NCBI RefSeq assembly: GCF_000016185.1
Contig: NC_011420.2
Span: forward strand, 3,015,001-3,079,000
DNA: 64,000 nucleotides
Reading direction: 5' to 3'
From: Rhodospirillum centenum SW
Lineage (GTDB): Bacteria; Pseudomonadota; Alphaproteobacteria; Azospirillales; Azospirillaceae
Position 1 is the first letter of the stretch; every line of letters begins with the position of its first letter. A program made the translations under genes and the position numbers. The notes beneath the pieces are model-generated. The model was not told the DNA's origin. It did not search any database and worked only from the letters and a program-made list of their open reading frames with translations. Below, in pieces: positions 52,356 through 61,424 of the stretch.

Positions 52356-54062
52356 ATGGACGGCGTCGCCGTGTCCTGCACCGACGTGCTGGTGGTCGGC
52401 TCCGGCCTTGCCGGCATGGTCGCGGCGCTGCGGCTGGCGCCGCGCCGGGTGACGCTGCTGACCAAGACGGAAGGGCTGCCCGGCGGGTCCAGCCTGTGGG
52501 CGCAGGGCGGCATCGCCGCGGCGCTGGGGGCCGACGACACGCCCGAGGCCCATGCCGCCGACACGGTGGAGGCCGGCGCCGGCCTGACCGATCCCGCCCT
52601 GGCGGACCTGCTGGCCCGCGAGGGCGCGCAACGGCTGGCCGCCTGGATCGACGCCGGGCTGCCGGTGGACCGCGACGCCGGGGGCCGTCCCGCCGTCGGG
52701 CGGGAGGCCGCGCATTCCGCCCCCCGCATCCTGCACGCCGGCGGCGATGCCACCGGCCGCACCGTGGTCGGCTGGCTGGCGGAGCGGGTGCGGCAGGCGC
52801 CGCACATCACGGTCCGCACCGGGGCCGTGGCCTGGGAGCTGGTGCGGGCGCGCGGCCGGGTCTGCGGCCTGCTGGCCTTCCATGCCGGTCCGGGTGACGG
52901 GGCAGGGGACGGAGAGGCCGGCGACGGGGCAGTGGACCAGGGGGCCGGCTGGGTTTTCCACCGCTGCGGCACCGTGCTGCTGGCGACGGGCGGCATCGGC
53001 CAGCTCTACCGCCATTCCACGAACCCGGCCGAGGCGACGGGCGACGGGCTGGCGCTGGCCGCCCTGGCCGGGGCGGGCCTGCGCGACCTGGAGTTCGTGC
53101 AGTTCCACCCCACCGCGCTCGCCACCGACACGCCGGGCCGCACGCCCCTGCTGACGGAGGCGTTGCGCGGGGCCGGTGCGCTGCTGCTGGACGGGGCCGG
53201 TCGCCGCTTCATGCCGGCGGAGCATCCGCTGGCCGAACTGGCGCCGCGCGACGTGGTGGCCCGCGCCATCGGCCGCCGCGTCGCCCGCGGCGAGCCGGTC
53301 TTGCTGGACCTGCGCGCGATCTGGGCGGCGGGGGGGGCGGCGCGCTTTCCCACCGTGGCCGGGATCTGTGCCGAGGCCGGGATCGACCCGGTGCGGCAGC
53401 CCGTGCCGGTGGCCCCGGCGGCGCACTACCACATGGGCGGCATCGCCACCGACCGCGACGGCCGCAGCGACGTGCCCGGCCTCTGGGCCTGCGGCGAGGT
53501 GGCGGGCACCGGCGTCCACGGGGCGAACCGGCTGGCCTCCAACTCGCTGCTGGAGGCGCTGGTCTTCGCCGAGCGCGCCGCGGCCGCCATCCTGGCAGAG
53601 CCCGTGCCCGCCCTGCCGCCGCTGCCGGTCCCGGCGGTCCCGGCGCTGCCGGCGGATGCCGCGGCGGCCGAGGTGCTGTCGGCCCGGGCGCGCGCCGTCA
53701 TGTCCGCCGGCTGCGGGCTGGTGCGCGACGGCGCGGGACTGGAGGCGGCGGCGGCCGCCCTGGCCGGGCTGCAGCGGGAGGCGGACGCGCTGCCGCGCGC
53801 CGGCACGGCCGGGCCGGACGGCGCCGCCGGGGCGCGGGTGCGGGCGGCGGCGGAACTGCGCTCCCGCCTGATCGTCTCCCGCCTGATCGTGCAGGCGGCG
53901 CTGGCCCGCTGCGAAAGCCGCGGCGCCCATTTCCGCACCGACTGGCCGGAGCCGCGCGCGGTCTGGCGCCGGCACCGGACCGTGACCCTCGACCACCCCG
54001 CGGATGCGGGAACCGTTGCCGCGGCGGAACCGCCGGAACTGGCGCTCGCCGGCTCCGACTGA
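52356..54062 (+). CDS. nadB: L-aspartate oxidase
   Basis: The product is 568 aa. FAD binding is at DVLVVGSGLAGMVAALRLAP; SLWAQGGIAAALG, LEFVQFHPTALATD and HYHMGGIATDRDGRSDVPGLWACGEVAGTGVHGANRLASNSLLEALVF are the family signatures. The ATG at 52356 follows GGAGGAGGGA. It oxidises aspartate to iminoaspartate with O2 or fumarate. It starts 26 bp after nadA. Confidence 0.95.
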   Translation: MDGVAVSCTDVLVVGSGLAGMVAALRLAPRRVTLLTKTEGLPGGSSLWAQGGIAAALGADDTPEAHAADTVEAGAGLTDPALADLLAREGAQRLAAWIDAGLPVDRDAGGRPAVGREAAHSAPRILHAGGDATGRTVVGWLAERVRQAPHITVRTGAVAWELVRARGRVCGLLAFHAGPGDGAGDGEAGDGAVDQGAGWVFHRCGTVLLATGGIGQLYRHSTNPAEATGDGLALAALAGAGLRDLEFVQFHPTALATDTPGRTPLLTEALRGAGALLLDGAGRRFMPAEHPLAELAPRDVVARAIGRRVARGEPVLLDLRAIWAAGGAARFPTVAGICAEAGIDPVRQPVPVAPAAHYHMGGIATDRDGRSDVPGLWACGEVAGTGVHGANRLASNSLLEALVFAERAAAAILAEPVPALPPLPVPAVPALPADAAAAEVLSARARAVMSAGCGLVRDGAGLEAAAAALAGLQREADALPRAGTAGPDGAAGARVRAAAELRSRLIVSRLIVQAALARCESRGAHFRTDWPEPRAVWRRHRTVTLDHPADAGTVAAAEPPELALAGSD

Positions 54063-54131
54063 GACCCGCCGCAGTTCATTCCATTTCCGGAACAATCCGG
54101 CGGCACCGCCGCCTTCCACCTGGAACCCCCG

Positions 54132-54986
54132 ATGTACCATTCCCCGCCCTATCCGCTCCTCTACGAGGATCTGGTCCGCCGCGCCCTGCTGGAGGATCTG
54201 GGGCCCGCCGGCGACATCACGGCCGAGGCCTGCGTCTCCACGCGGGCGCGGGCGCGCGCCGTGCTGCGGTCGCGCAAGGCCGGCGTCGTGGCGGGGCTGG
54301 AGCCGTCCCTGCTGGCCTTCCGCCTGCTGGACCCGACGCTCGCCGTCCGCATCGAGGCGCCGGACGGCACGGCGGTGGAGCCGGGCGGCGTGCTGGCCGT
54401 GGTGGAAGGGGCGGCGCGGCCGATCCTCTCGGCCGAGCGGACGGCGCTGAACCTGCTGGGCCGGCTCTGCGGCATCGCCACCCAGACGGCGGCGCTGGTC
54501 CGGGCGATCGAGGGCACCGGGGCGGCCATCGTCTGCACCCGCAAGACCACCCCCGGCCTGCGCGCGCTGGAGAAGTACGCGGTGCGGGTGGGCGGCGGCC
54601 AGAACCACCGCTTCGGCCTGGACGACGCGGTGCTGATCAAGGACAACCACCTGGTCGCCGCGGGCGGCCTGCGCGCCGCCGTGCAGCGCGCCCGCGCCCG
54701 CGCCGGGCACATGGTCAAGATCGAAGTCGAGGTGGACACGCTGGAGCAGCTCGCCGAGCTGCTGACCCTGCCGGTGGACGCCGTGCTGCTGGACAACATG
54801 GCGCCGGACACGCTGCGCGAGGCGGTGGCGATGGTCGGCGGCCGCATGATCACCGAGGCGTCGGGCGGCATCACGCCGGAGAGCGTGCGCGCCGTGGCGG
54901 AGACGGGCGTCACCCTGATCTCGCTCGGCTGGCTGACCCACAGCGTGCGGAACTTCGACATCGGGCTCGACTTCGAGCCGGTCTGA
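54132..54986 (+). CDS. nadC: Nicotinate-nucleotide pyrophosphorylase
   Basis: The product is 284 aa. It has the QPRTase pattern: ALLEDLGPAGDITAEA, ERTALNLLGRLCGIATQTAAL, TRKTTPGLRALEKYAVRVGGGQNHRFGLDDAVLIKDNHL, KIEVEVDTLEQLAELL and TEASGGITPESVRAVAETGVTLISLGWLTHS. It converts quinolinate and PRPP to nicotinate mononucleotide. It completes the operon after nadB (gap 69 bp). Confidence 0.95.
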   Translation: MYHSPPYPLLYEDLVRRALLEDLGPAGDITAEACVSTRARARAVLRSRKAGVVAGLEPSLLAFRLLDPTLAVRIEAPDGTAVEPGGVLAVVEGAARPILSAERTALNLLGRLCGIATQTAALVRAIEGTGAAIVCTRKTTPGLRALEKYAVRVGGGQNHRFGLDDAVLIKDNHLVAAGGLRAAVQRARARAGHMVKIEVEVDTLEQLAELLTLPVDAVLLDNMAPDTLREAVAMVGGRMITEASGGITPESVRAVAETGVTLISLGWLTHSVRNFDIGLDFEPV

Positions 54987-55081
54987 ACCGCCGGCCGCGG
55001 GGCCGCGGCCACGGTGCCGCACCCGGTTGCGCCGGTCGCCGGACCGTGATACCCCTGTCGGCCTCACGGAGTTGCGCGTCG

Positions 55082-55156
55082 ATGACGAAGAGCTTTCCAT
55101 CCTTTTCGTTTTATTGGTGGACCACCGACATGGCGGCCCACCGTTCGCGCTTCTGA
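55082..55156 (+). CDS. Possible 24-codon ORF upstream of a hypothetical gene
   Basis: An ATG at 55082 opens a 24-codon frame with aromatic content: SFPSFSFYWWTTDMAAHRSR. It sits 120 bp before the next gene and has no strong ribosome-binding site. It may be a leader peptide or a chance frame. Confidence 0.25.
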   Translation: MTKSFPSFSFYWWTTDMAAHRSRF

Positions 55157-55276
55157 CGATCGAACCAAGGGCCGCCGGCGCAAGTCGGTGGTCCTGGTCG
55201 CTTCTCCCCGCTCTCCGCGGCCCTTCCAGACCCCCGACACGCACTCCGGCGACCCTGCAACCGCAAGGGCTGCACC

Positions 55277-55927
55277 ATGACGCTCGCCGTTTCCCCGCTG
55301 GTCTGCGGGATCTCGCCTCCGGTCACCGCCGCCGCGGTGGAGGTGGCCGTGCCCGGGACGCTGGACCTCTCCCACCTGCCGCGCCTGATCCATCCGGCCG
55401 TCGCCCGCTCCCGCCGCGGCCGTACCCTGGTCGCACTGCTGCCGGACGCCCCGTCCCTGCCGGAGCACGCCCTGCACCGCTTCACCGCCGCGCTGCTGGC
55501 CTTCGGGCTGGCGGAGGATGCCCGCCTGCGGGTGGGGCCGGCCGACGCTCCGGCCCTGCGCCTGCCCGACGGGGCCGACGGGGATGACGATGCGGGCCTG
55601 CTGGCCGCCCTGCCGCTGTTTCCCGAGGCCGGGGCCGTGCGCGCCTTCGTCGCCTCGCTGGACGACGACGGGCGCCCCGCCGGCCTGCCGAAGGACCCCG
55701 ACCACAGCGTGATCTACCGGCTCTACGCCCGGCTGGCGGAGCCGCCGCGGACGGAGACGCTGCGCCTGCGCTTCCTCTCCGGCATCTCCTGGGAGGATGC
55801 GCGTGAGGCGCTGGCGGGCCTGATCCTGCGCCTGACGGGCGGGGCGGCGTCCCCCTTCGGCCGCTACGCGGCCGAGCCGGAGGCGCTGGCCGACCTGCTG
55901 GCCGTCGGCGCCCCCCGCGCCGCCTGA
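55277..55927 (+). CDS. Hypothetical protein
   Basis: The product is 216 aa. Possible ordered parts are SHLPRLIHPAVARSRRGRTLVALLPD near the N-terminus, DPDHSVIYRLYARLAEPPRTETLRLRFLSGISWEDAREALAGLILRLTGG near the C-terminus. No signal peptide, membrane helix or recognised family. The stretch from nadC to here (54987-55276) contains the small ORF above and nothing else supported. Confidence 0.55.
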   Translation: MTLAVSPLVCGISPPVTAAAVEVAVPGTLDLSHLPRLIHPAVARSRRGRTLVALLPDAPSLPEHALHRFTAALLAFGLAEDARLRVGPADAPALRLPDGADGDDDAGLLAALPLFPEAGAVRAFVASLDDDGRPAGLPKDPDHSVIYRLYARLAEPPRTETLRLRFLSGISWEDAREALAGLILRLTGGAASPFGRYAAEPEALADLLAVGAPRAA

Positions 55928-55945
55928 CACCCGTCCCCGGACGGA

Positions 55946-56350
55946 TCAGGCCGGCAGGCTCTCCAGCGCCTCCCGGCAGGCCGCCTCGCAGCGGCGGCAG
56001 GAGTCTGCGCAGAGGCGGCAGTGGGCGTGCGCTCCGGCATGGCGGGCGCATTCCTCGCCGCAGCGGCGGCAGGCCAGGGCACAGGCGTCCAGCAGCGCGC
56101 GGATCACCGGCACGTTGCCGCCGGTCCGGCGCGTGGCGACGGCGCCCGCGGCGGCGCACACGTCCGCACAGTCCAGGTTCAGCCGGATGCACTGGCGCAG
56201 CTCGGCCACCATGCCTTCCGCCAGACAGGCGTCGGCGCAGGCGGTGCAGACCTGGGCGCAGGCCAGCGTCTCCTCGATGCAGGCGGCCAGGGCGGGGTTC
56301 AGGTCGCCGCGGACGTCGGGGTGGTCGGCGATCATCTCGCGCAGGGACAT
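55946..56350 (-). CDS. Four-helix-bundle copper-binding protein (Csp-like, DUF326)
   Basis: The product is 134 aa with about 15 Cys in helix-spaced pairs: ACIEETLACAQVCTACADACLAEG, CIRLNLDCADVCAAAG and ACRRCGEECARHAGAHAHCRLCADSCRRCEAACREAL. This is the pattern of the copper storage protein family, which binds many Cu(I) ions inside the helix bundle. No signal peptide, so it is the cytosolic type. It is divergent from the arsR operon. An unrelated Cys-rich role is possible. Confidence 0.75.
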   Translation of the reverse strand: MSLREMIADHPDVRGDLNPALAACIEETLACAQVCTACADACLAEGMVAELRQCIRLNLDCADVCAAAGAVATRRTGGNVPVIRALLDACALACRRCGEECARHAGAHAHCRLCADSCRRCEAACREALESLPA

Positions 56351-56464
56351 GGCCGGTCTCCGGTTCCGGGATCGGGTTGCGATCCGGGGAGAACCGGCGG
56401 CGGCCGGATTGGTTTCCGGCCCGCCGGCGGTCAGCCGGTGCGGCCGGTCGGCCTTTACACGCTT

Positions 56465-56481
56465 CGATAATTCGATTATCG
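56465..56481. promoter_or_regulatory. ArsR-type operator
   Basis: CGATAAT-TCG-ATTATCG is a perfect 7-bp inverted repeat within TTCGATAATTCGATTATCG, ending seven bases before the arsR ATG. Its position fits autorepression by the ArsR protein; the mRNA 5' leader would be very short. Confidence 0.7.
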
Positions 56482-56488
56482 TCGAAAT

Positions 56489-56860
56489 ATGGAAACGAGA
56501 AAGGCCGTCGAGGCGCTGGCCGCCCTGGCCCAGGATACCCGTCTGACCGTCTTCCGCCTGCTGGTGCGCCGGGGGCCGGAGGGGCTGAGCGCGGGGGACA
56601 TCGCGGCGGCGGCGGGCGTCGCGGCCTCCACCCTGTCGCACCATCTGGCGGCGCTGGAGCGGGCGGGGCTGCTGCGCTCCTGGCGGGTGCAGCGGCAGGT
56701 CTTCTACGCCACGGACCTGGAGGGCACGCGGCGGCTCATGGCCTTCCTGCTGGAGGACTGCTGCCAGGGCCGGCCGGATCTGTGCGGCATCCCGGACAGC
56801 GTTCCGCCGGGCTCCGGTCCCGCCTGCCCGGACCCGTCCTGCCACCCGCCCGAGCGCTGA
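56489..56860 (+). CDS. arsR: ArsR-family transcriptional repressor
   Basis: The product is 123 aa. The winged helix shows [70 protein letters not shown]. The metal-binding Cys pair of classic ArsR (ELCVCDL) is missing in the recognition helix; instead Cys lie at the C-terminus ([10 protein letters not shown], then ACPDPSC). Sensing probably uses the C-terminal Cys. It is the first gene of arsR-arsC-acr3. Confidence 0.88.
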   Translation: METRKAVEALAALAQDTRLTVFRLLVRRGPEGLSAGDIAAAAGVAASTLSHHLAALERAGLLRSWRVQRQVFYATDLEGTRRLMAFLLEDCCQGRPDLCGIPDSVPPGSGPACPDPSCHPPER

Positions 56861-56904
56861 TCCCGCCGCCGGGCCCGCCCGCACCCGCCCACCAGGAGAG
56901 GACC

Positions 56905-57462
56905 ATGGCCGACACCCCCGGAAGCCGCGTCTATTCCGTGCTGTTCCTCTGCACCCACAACAGCGCCCGCAGCATCATGGCCGAAGCCATCCTGAACCGG
57001 ATCGGCGGTGGCCGCTTCCGCGCCTACAGCGCCGGCAGCCATCCGTCGGGGCAGCTGAACCCGGCCGTGAGCGCGCTGCTGACCAGCCTGAAGTACGACC
57101 TGTCGGACGCCCGCTCCAAGGACTGGAGCGGGTTCGCCGGTCCGGACGCGCCGGCGCTGGACTTCGTCATCACCGTCTGCGACCAGGCCGCCGGGGAGGT
57201 CTGCCCGATCTGGCCGGGGCAGCCGATGACGGCGCACTGGGGCTTCCCCGACCCCTCCGCCGTCACCGGCCCGGAGGCGGAGAAGCATGCCGTGGCGGCG
57301 GACGTCTACCGCATGATCCACCGCCGGCTGGAGATCTTCGTCAACCTGCCGATCCGCGCCCTGGACCGGCTGAGCCTGAAGCGCCGGCTGGACGAGATCG
57401 GCGCGGCCCCGCTCGACGCTGCCACGCTCGACGCTGCCACGGCGGCCGGGGGCGGGGCATGA
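56905..57462 (+). CDS. arsC: Arsenate reductase (low-molecular-weight phosphatase type)
   Basis: The product is 185 aa. The active-site loop is [19 protein letters not shown] with the nucleophilic Cys near residue 16; [32 protein letters not shown] follows with the second and third Cys region and the general-acid Asp loop. It reduces arsenate to arsenite for export. It has an AGGAG ribosome-binding site and overlaps acr3 by four bases. Confidence 0.9.
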   Translation: MADTPGSRVYSVLFLCTHNSARSIMAEAILNRIGGGRFRAYSAGSHPSGQLNPAVSALLTSLKYDLSDARSKDWSGFAGPDAPALDFVITVCDQAAGEVCPIWPGQPMTAHWGFPDPSAVTGPEAEKHAVAADVYRMIHRRLEIFVNLPIRALDRLSLKRRLDEIGAAPLDAATLDAATAAGGGA

Positions 57463-58520
57463 CCGCCGCCGTCGCCGACGACCGCGGGGCCGCCCCGCTC
57501 GGCCTGTTCGAGCGCTGGCTGTCGCTCTGGGTCGCGCTGTGCATCGCCGGCGGCATCGCCCTGGGCAGCGTCGCGCCCGGCCTGTTCGGGCTGTTGAGCG
57601 GGCTGGAGGTGGCGAACGTCAATCTGGTCGTCGCCCTGCTGATCTGGGTGATGATCTACCCGATGATGGTGTCGGTGGATTTCGCCGCCCTGCGCCGGGT
57701 GGGCGACAGGCCGAAGGGGCTGGCGGTGACGCTGGTGGTGAACTGGCTGGTGAAGCCCTTCACCATGGCCGCCCTGGGCGTGCTGTTCTTCGAAGGGCTG
57801 TTCCGCGACCTCGTGGACCCGGCCGACGCCAAGCAGTACATCGCCGGCCTGATCCTGCTGGGGGCCGCCCCCTGCACCGCCATGGTCTTCGTCTGGAGCC
57901 AGCTCACGCGCGGCGATGCCACCTACACGCTGGTCCAGGTCGGGGTGAACGACCTGATCATGGTGCTGGCCTTCGCGCCGCTGGTCGCCCTGCTGCTGGG
58001 GGTGACGGAGGTGGCGGTGCCGTGGGACACGCTGCTGCTGGCGGTGCTGCTCTATGTCGTGATCCCGCTGGCAGCCGGCTACGCCACCCGGCGGCGGCTG
58101 GAACGCCGCGGCGGCGCGGCCGCCGTGACCGCCTTCACCGCCCGCTGCAAGCCGTGGACGGTGGTCGGGCTGCTGGCCACGGTGGTGCTGCTGTTCGGCT
58201 TTCAGGGCGGGCGCATCCTGGCGCAGCCGCTGCTGATCGCGCTGATCGCGGCGCCGCTGCTGGTGCAGAGCTACGGCATCTTCCTGATCGCCTACGCCTG
58301 GGCCTGGATCTGGCGCATCCCCTTCGCCATCGCCGCCCCGGCGGCGCTGATCGGCACCTCCAACTTCTTCGAGCTGGCGGTGGCGGTCGCCATCAGCCTG
58401 TTCGGGCTGGACAGCGGGGCGGCGCTGGCGACCGTCGTCGGCGTCCTGGTGGAGGTGCCGGTGATGCTGTCGCTGGTGGCGCTGGCGAACCGCACCCGCC
58501 GGTACTTCCCGGCGGACTGA
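57459..58520 (+). CDS. acr3: ACR3-type arsenite efflux permease
   Basis: The product is 353 aa with ten membrane helices. Family landmarks: [83 protein letters not shown] (the conserved Cys in [11 protein letters not shown]), and [51 protein letters not shown]. It exports arsenite using the proton motive force. It completes the operon. Confidence 0.93.
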   Translation: MTAAVADDRGAAPLGLFERWLSLWVALCIAGGIALGSVAPGLFGLLSGLEVANVNLVVALLIWVMIYPMMVSVDFAALRRVGDRPKGLAVTLVVNWLVKPFTMAALGVLFFEGLFRDLVDPADAKQYIAGLILLGAAPCTAMVFVWSQLTRGDATYTLVQVGVNDLIMVLAFAPLVALLLGVTEVAVPWDTLLLAVLLYVVIPLAAGYATRRRLERRGGAAAVTAFTARCKPWTVVGLLATVVLLFGFQGGRILAQPLLIALIAAPLLVQSYGIFLIAYAWAWIWRIPFAIAAPAALIGTSNFFELAVAVAISLFGLDSGAALATVVGVLVEVPVMLSLVALANRTRRYFPAD

Positions 58521-58548
58521 GCGGCAGCGGGGGCGGTCCGGCCGCCGG

Positions 58549-58866
58549 TCAGCCGGCGATTCCGTCCATGAAACCGGCCATGCGGACATCCAGGGCCGTG
58601 ACGCCGCCGGCGTCGTGGGTCGTCAGCGTGACCTCGACCCGGTTGTAGACGTTGGACCATTCCGGGTGGTGGTTCATCGTCTCCGCCAGCAGGGCCACCC
58701 GCGTCATGAAGCCGAAGGCGGCGTTGAAGTCGGGGAAGACGAAGCTGCGCCGGATGGCGTCGCGCCCCTCCACCTCCCGCCACGCCGCCAGCCCCGCCAG
58801 CGCCTCGGCCCGAGCCGCGCCCGTCAGTGCCGCGCCCGTGAGCGTCCCCGTCTGTGTCGTCGCCAT
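58549..58866 (-). CDS. phhB: 4a-hydroxytetrahydrobiopterin dehydratase
   Basis: The product is 105 aa. [59 protein letters not shown] is the PCD/DCoH signature with the catalytic His pair in NHHPEW. It recycles the pterin cofactor of aromatic hydroxylases. The ATG at 58866 has GGGAGGAGAGC upstream. It points toward acr3, 28 bp away. Confidence 0.92.
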   Translation of the reverse strand: MATTQTGTLTGAALTGAARAEALAGLAAWREVEGRDAIRRSFVFPDFNAAFGFMTRVALLAETMNHHPEWSNVYNRVEVTLTTHDAGGVTALDVRMAGFMDGIAG

Positions 58867-58990
58867 GCTCTCCTCCCTGTGCCGTTTCTCTGCGGGACCC
58901 CGCGGCCCCGCCGCCATTGACGTGGCCCGGACGCTTGCCCACGTCAAGCGCGCGCGGCAAGCTCCGGACCCGCACCACGAGAGGAACCCC

Positions 58991-59404
58991 ATGGCGTCCC
59001 TGCGCCGTTTCACGACCGCCCCCACGCTGGAGGAGATCGAGGCGATCGCCGCCCGCGCCTTCGACACCATCCCGGAGGAACTGCGCCAGCATGTGCGCAA
59101 CGTGCTGATCCGGGTGGAGGATTTCCCCGACGAGGAGACCGAGCAGGAGATGGGCCTGGAAAGCCCGTTCGACCTGCTGGGGCTCTACCGCGGCGTCGGC
59201 CTGCCGTTCCAGAGCGTGTCCGACCTGCCGCGCGGGCCGGAGATGATCTACCTCTACCGCCGGCCGCTGCTGGACTACTGGTGCGAGACGGGGGAGGACC
59301 TGACGCATCTGGTGCGCCATGTCCTGATCCATGAGATCGGCCACCATTTCGGCTTCTCCGACGCCGACATGGAGGCGATCGAGGCCGGGGCCGCCGGGGA
59401 GTAG
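58991..59404 (+). CDS. Metallopeptidase family protein (DUF1025-type zincin)
   Basis: The product is 137 aa. Zinc-binding [14 protein letters not shown] provides the HExxH motif with the downstream Asp. The preceding [19 protein letters not shown] and [10 protein letters not shown] are the family context. Small cytosolic metallopeptidase-like protein of unknown target. It is divergent from phhB, with an ATG directly after a GAGGAACCCC site. Confidence 0.85.
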   Translation: MASLRRFTTAPTLEEIEAIAARAFDTIPEELRQHVRNVLIRVEDFPDEETEQEMGLESPFDLLGLYRGVGLPFQSVSDLPRGPEMIYLYRRPLLDYWCETGEDLTHLVRHVLIHEIGHHFGFSDADMEAIEAGAAGE

Positions 59405-59423
59405 CGGCGCCGGGGGGCGGCGG

Positions 59424-60221
59424 TCAGTACGCCGTCTCGCGGGAGAGGAACTGGCGGCAGCGCTCGCTGCGCGGGTTGCCGAACACCTCGTCGGGGGTGC
59501 CTTCCTCCTCGATCCGGCCCTGGTGCAGGAACACCACCTTGCTGGAGACGTCGCGGGCGAAGGCCATCTCGTGCGTCACGATCAGCATGGTGTTGCCCTC
59601 GTCCGCCAGCGTGCGGATGACGCGCAGCACCTCGCCCACCAGCTCGGGGTCCAGGGCCGAGGTCGGTTCGTCGAACAGCATCACCTTCGGCTCCATCGCC
59701 AGCATGCGGGCGATGGCGGCGCGCTGCTGCTGGCCGCCGGAAAGCTGGGCCGGATAGGCGTCCAGCTTGTCCGCCAGCCCGACCTTGGCGAGCAGGGCGC
59801 GGGCCCGCTCCACCGCCGCCTCCTTCGGCTGGCCCAGCACATGCACCGGCGCCTCGATGACGTTCTGGAGCACGGTCATGTGGGTCCAGAGATTGAAGTT
59901 CTGGAACACCATGCCCAGGCGCTGACGGATGCGGTCCACCTGCTGGCGGTCGGCCGGGCGCACGGCACCCGCGCGGTCGCGGGTCATGCGGATCGTCTCC
60001 CCCTGGATGGAGACGCGGCCCTCGTCGGGCACTTCCATCAGGTTGATGCAGCGCAGCAGCGTGCTCTTGCCCGACCCCGACGAGCCGATCAGGGCGATCA
60101 CGTCGCCCTCCCGCGCCGTCAGCGACACGCCTTTCAGCACCTCCAGATCGCCGAACCTCTTGTGCAGATCCTCGATGCGGATGGCTTCGCGGGCATCGGG
60201 CGGAACGGGCGGGTGCGGCAT
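59424..60221 (-). CDS. Polar amino acid ABC transporter ATP-binding protein
   Basis: The product is 265 aa. Walker A ALIGSSGSGKSTLLRCINLME, signature LSGGQQQRAAIARMLAM, Walker B VMLFDEPTSALDPELVGEVL and the H-loop IVTHEMAFARDV mark the HisP/AotP-type polar amino acid uptake ATPases. No permease or binding protein gene is next to it in the window, which is unusual; partners may lie elsewhere. The ATG at 60221 was chosen over upstream ATGs that add low-complexity residues. Confidence 0.9.
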   Translation of the reverse strand: MPHPPVPPDAREAIRIEDLHKRFGDLEVLKGVSLTAREGDVIALIGSSGSGKSTLLRCINLMEVPDEGRVSIQGETIRMTRDRAGAVRPADRQQVDRIRQRLGMVFQNFNLWTHMTVLQNVIEAPVHVLGQPKEAAVERARALLAKVGLADKLDAYPAQLSGGQQQRAAIARMLAMEPKVMLFDEPTSALDPELVGEVLRVIRTLADEGNTMLIVTHEMAFARDVSSKVVFLHQGRIEEEGTPDEVFGNPRSERCRQFLSRETAY

Positions 60222-60391
60222 GGGACTGTCCGGTTGCTGTGACCGGGGCGGGAGGCTAGCGCGCCGGCGCCATGTTGGCAAAGCCCTGCTCGGCTTTTTC
60301 GGACGTGGTATCATCGGCGGCTCCCGGGGCATGCCGGAAACCGTCGCCCGGCCCGTCCCCCGACCCCCTGTCCGCAACCCGATCCCGAGCC

Positions 60392-61381
60392 ATGAGCCAA
60401 GGCATCCAGCCCGGCCCCAACCGCGCCACCCACTTCCTGTTCGACCACAAGGTCTTCACCCTGGAAGGGGCGCGCTTCATCCTGTCCGCCACGACGGAGG
60501 AGCCGGTGATGCGCTTCCGCCTGGGCAAGAACGACGCGGAGGTCGCGCTCGACAAGCTCTGCGCGGAGTTCAACATCGACCCCAAGAGCTTCGACGGCCA
60601 GCTCCTGGACATGGCCGCGCGCGGGCTGAAATACGTCCGCCAGATCAAGCCCGGCGACAGCATCCCGAACGAGCTGCTGGACGGCACCGCCTCCTGGCGG
60701 GTGGACGAGAAGCACTACCAGATCGCCCGCGCCCGGCTGACGGTGCAGCTCGTCACCTGGATGACGGGCGGGGAGACGGTCATCACCAGCCTGGAGCATC
60801 TGGAGCAGGTGGTCGGCGACCCGACCACCAAGGCCCGCGTCCATGAGGCCTTCCGCATGATCGCGGACCGGCTCGCGCTGTCGGGCGATGTCGAACAGGA
60901 GGTGGAGAAGCGGGTGGACCTGCTGGCGCAGGAACTGGCCTACATCGAGGGGCTGCGCGAGCGCATGCACCTGCTGGCGATGATCCGCCAGGGGCTGGAG
61001 ACGGCACACCGCATCTACAAGGCCGAGCGCACGATGCGGGAGGAGATCGTCCGCATGCAGACCCTCTGCCTGCCGCCGCTGGCCGATCTGGAGGCGCGCT
61101 TCGCCCAGGTCGATGCGCAGACCGGGGAGATCCTGGTCATGCTGCGCAAGTTCGAGCAGAACATCGCCTACATCCGGGAGATGCGCGACGACCTGCACCA
61201 GTGCCTGATGCCGTGGGAGGAGCTGCTGGAGGACTGGCAGGCGCTGCAAGGGGCGGAGATGCCGCCGCTCGACAAGGGCCCGGCGCTGGAGGCGCTGCTG
61301 AAGAAGACCTACCACTTTCTGGCCCGGCGTTTCAGCCAGGCCAGCCAGTGGAAGCTCGCCAACCGCCGGCCGCCGAAATAG
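60392..61381 (+). CDS. Conserved hypothetical protein with coiled-coil C-terminal half
   Basis: The product is 329 aa. The N-terminal half (HFLFDHKVFTLEGARFILSA) has mixed strands and helices. Residues about 170-290 are rich in coiled-coil-like helices: VEKRVDLLAQELAYIEGLRERMHLLAMIRQGLETAHRIYKAERTMREEIVRMQTLC, then QTGEILVMLRKFEQNIAYIREMRDDLHQCLMPWEELLEDWQ. No transmembrane helix. I do not recognise a family; the clear ordered structure supports a real gene. Confidence 0.7.
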   Translation: MSQGIQPGPNRATHFLFDHKVFTLEGARFILSATTEEPVMRFRLGKNDAEVALDKLCAEFNIDPKSFDGQLLDMAARGLKYVRQIKPGDSIPNELLDGTASWRVDEKHYQIARARLTVQLVTWMTGGETVITSLEHLEQVVGDPTTKARVHEAFRMIADRLALSGDVEQEVEKRVDLLAQELAYIEGLRERMHLLAMIRQGLETAHRIYKAERTMREEIVRMQTLCLPPLADLEARFAQVDAQTGEILVMLRKFEQNIAYIREMRDDLHQCLMPWEELLEDWQALQGAEMPPLDKGPALEALLKKTYHFLARRFSQASQWKLANRRPPK

Positions 61382-61424
61382 CGGCCGGCCCTCAGCGCCC
61401 GCGCCGGCCCTCAGCCTCCCGACC

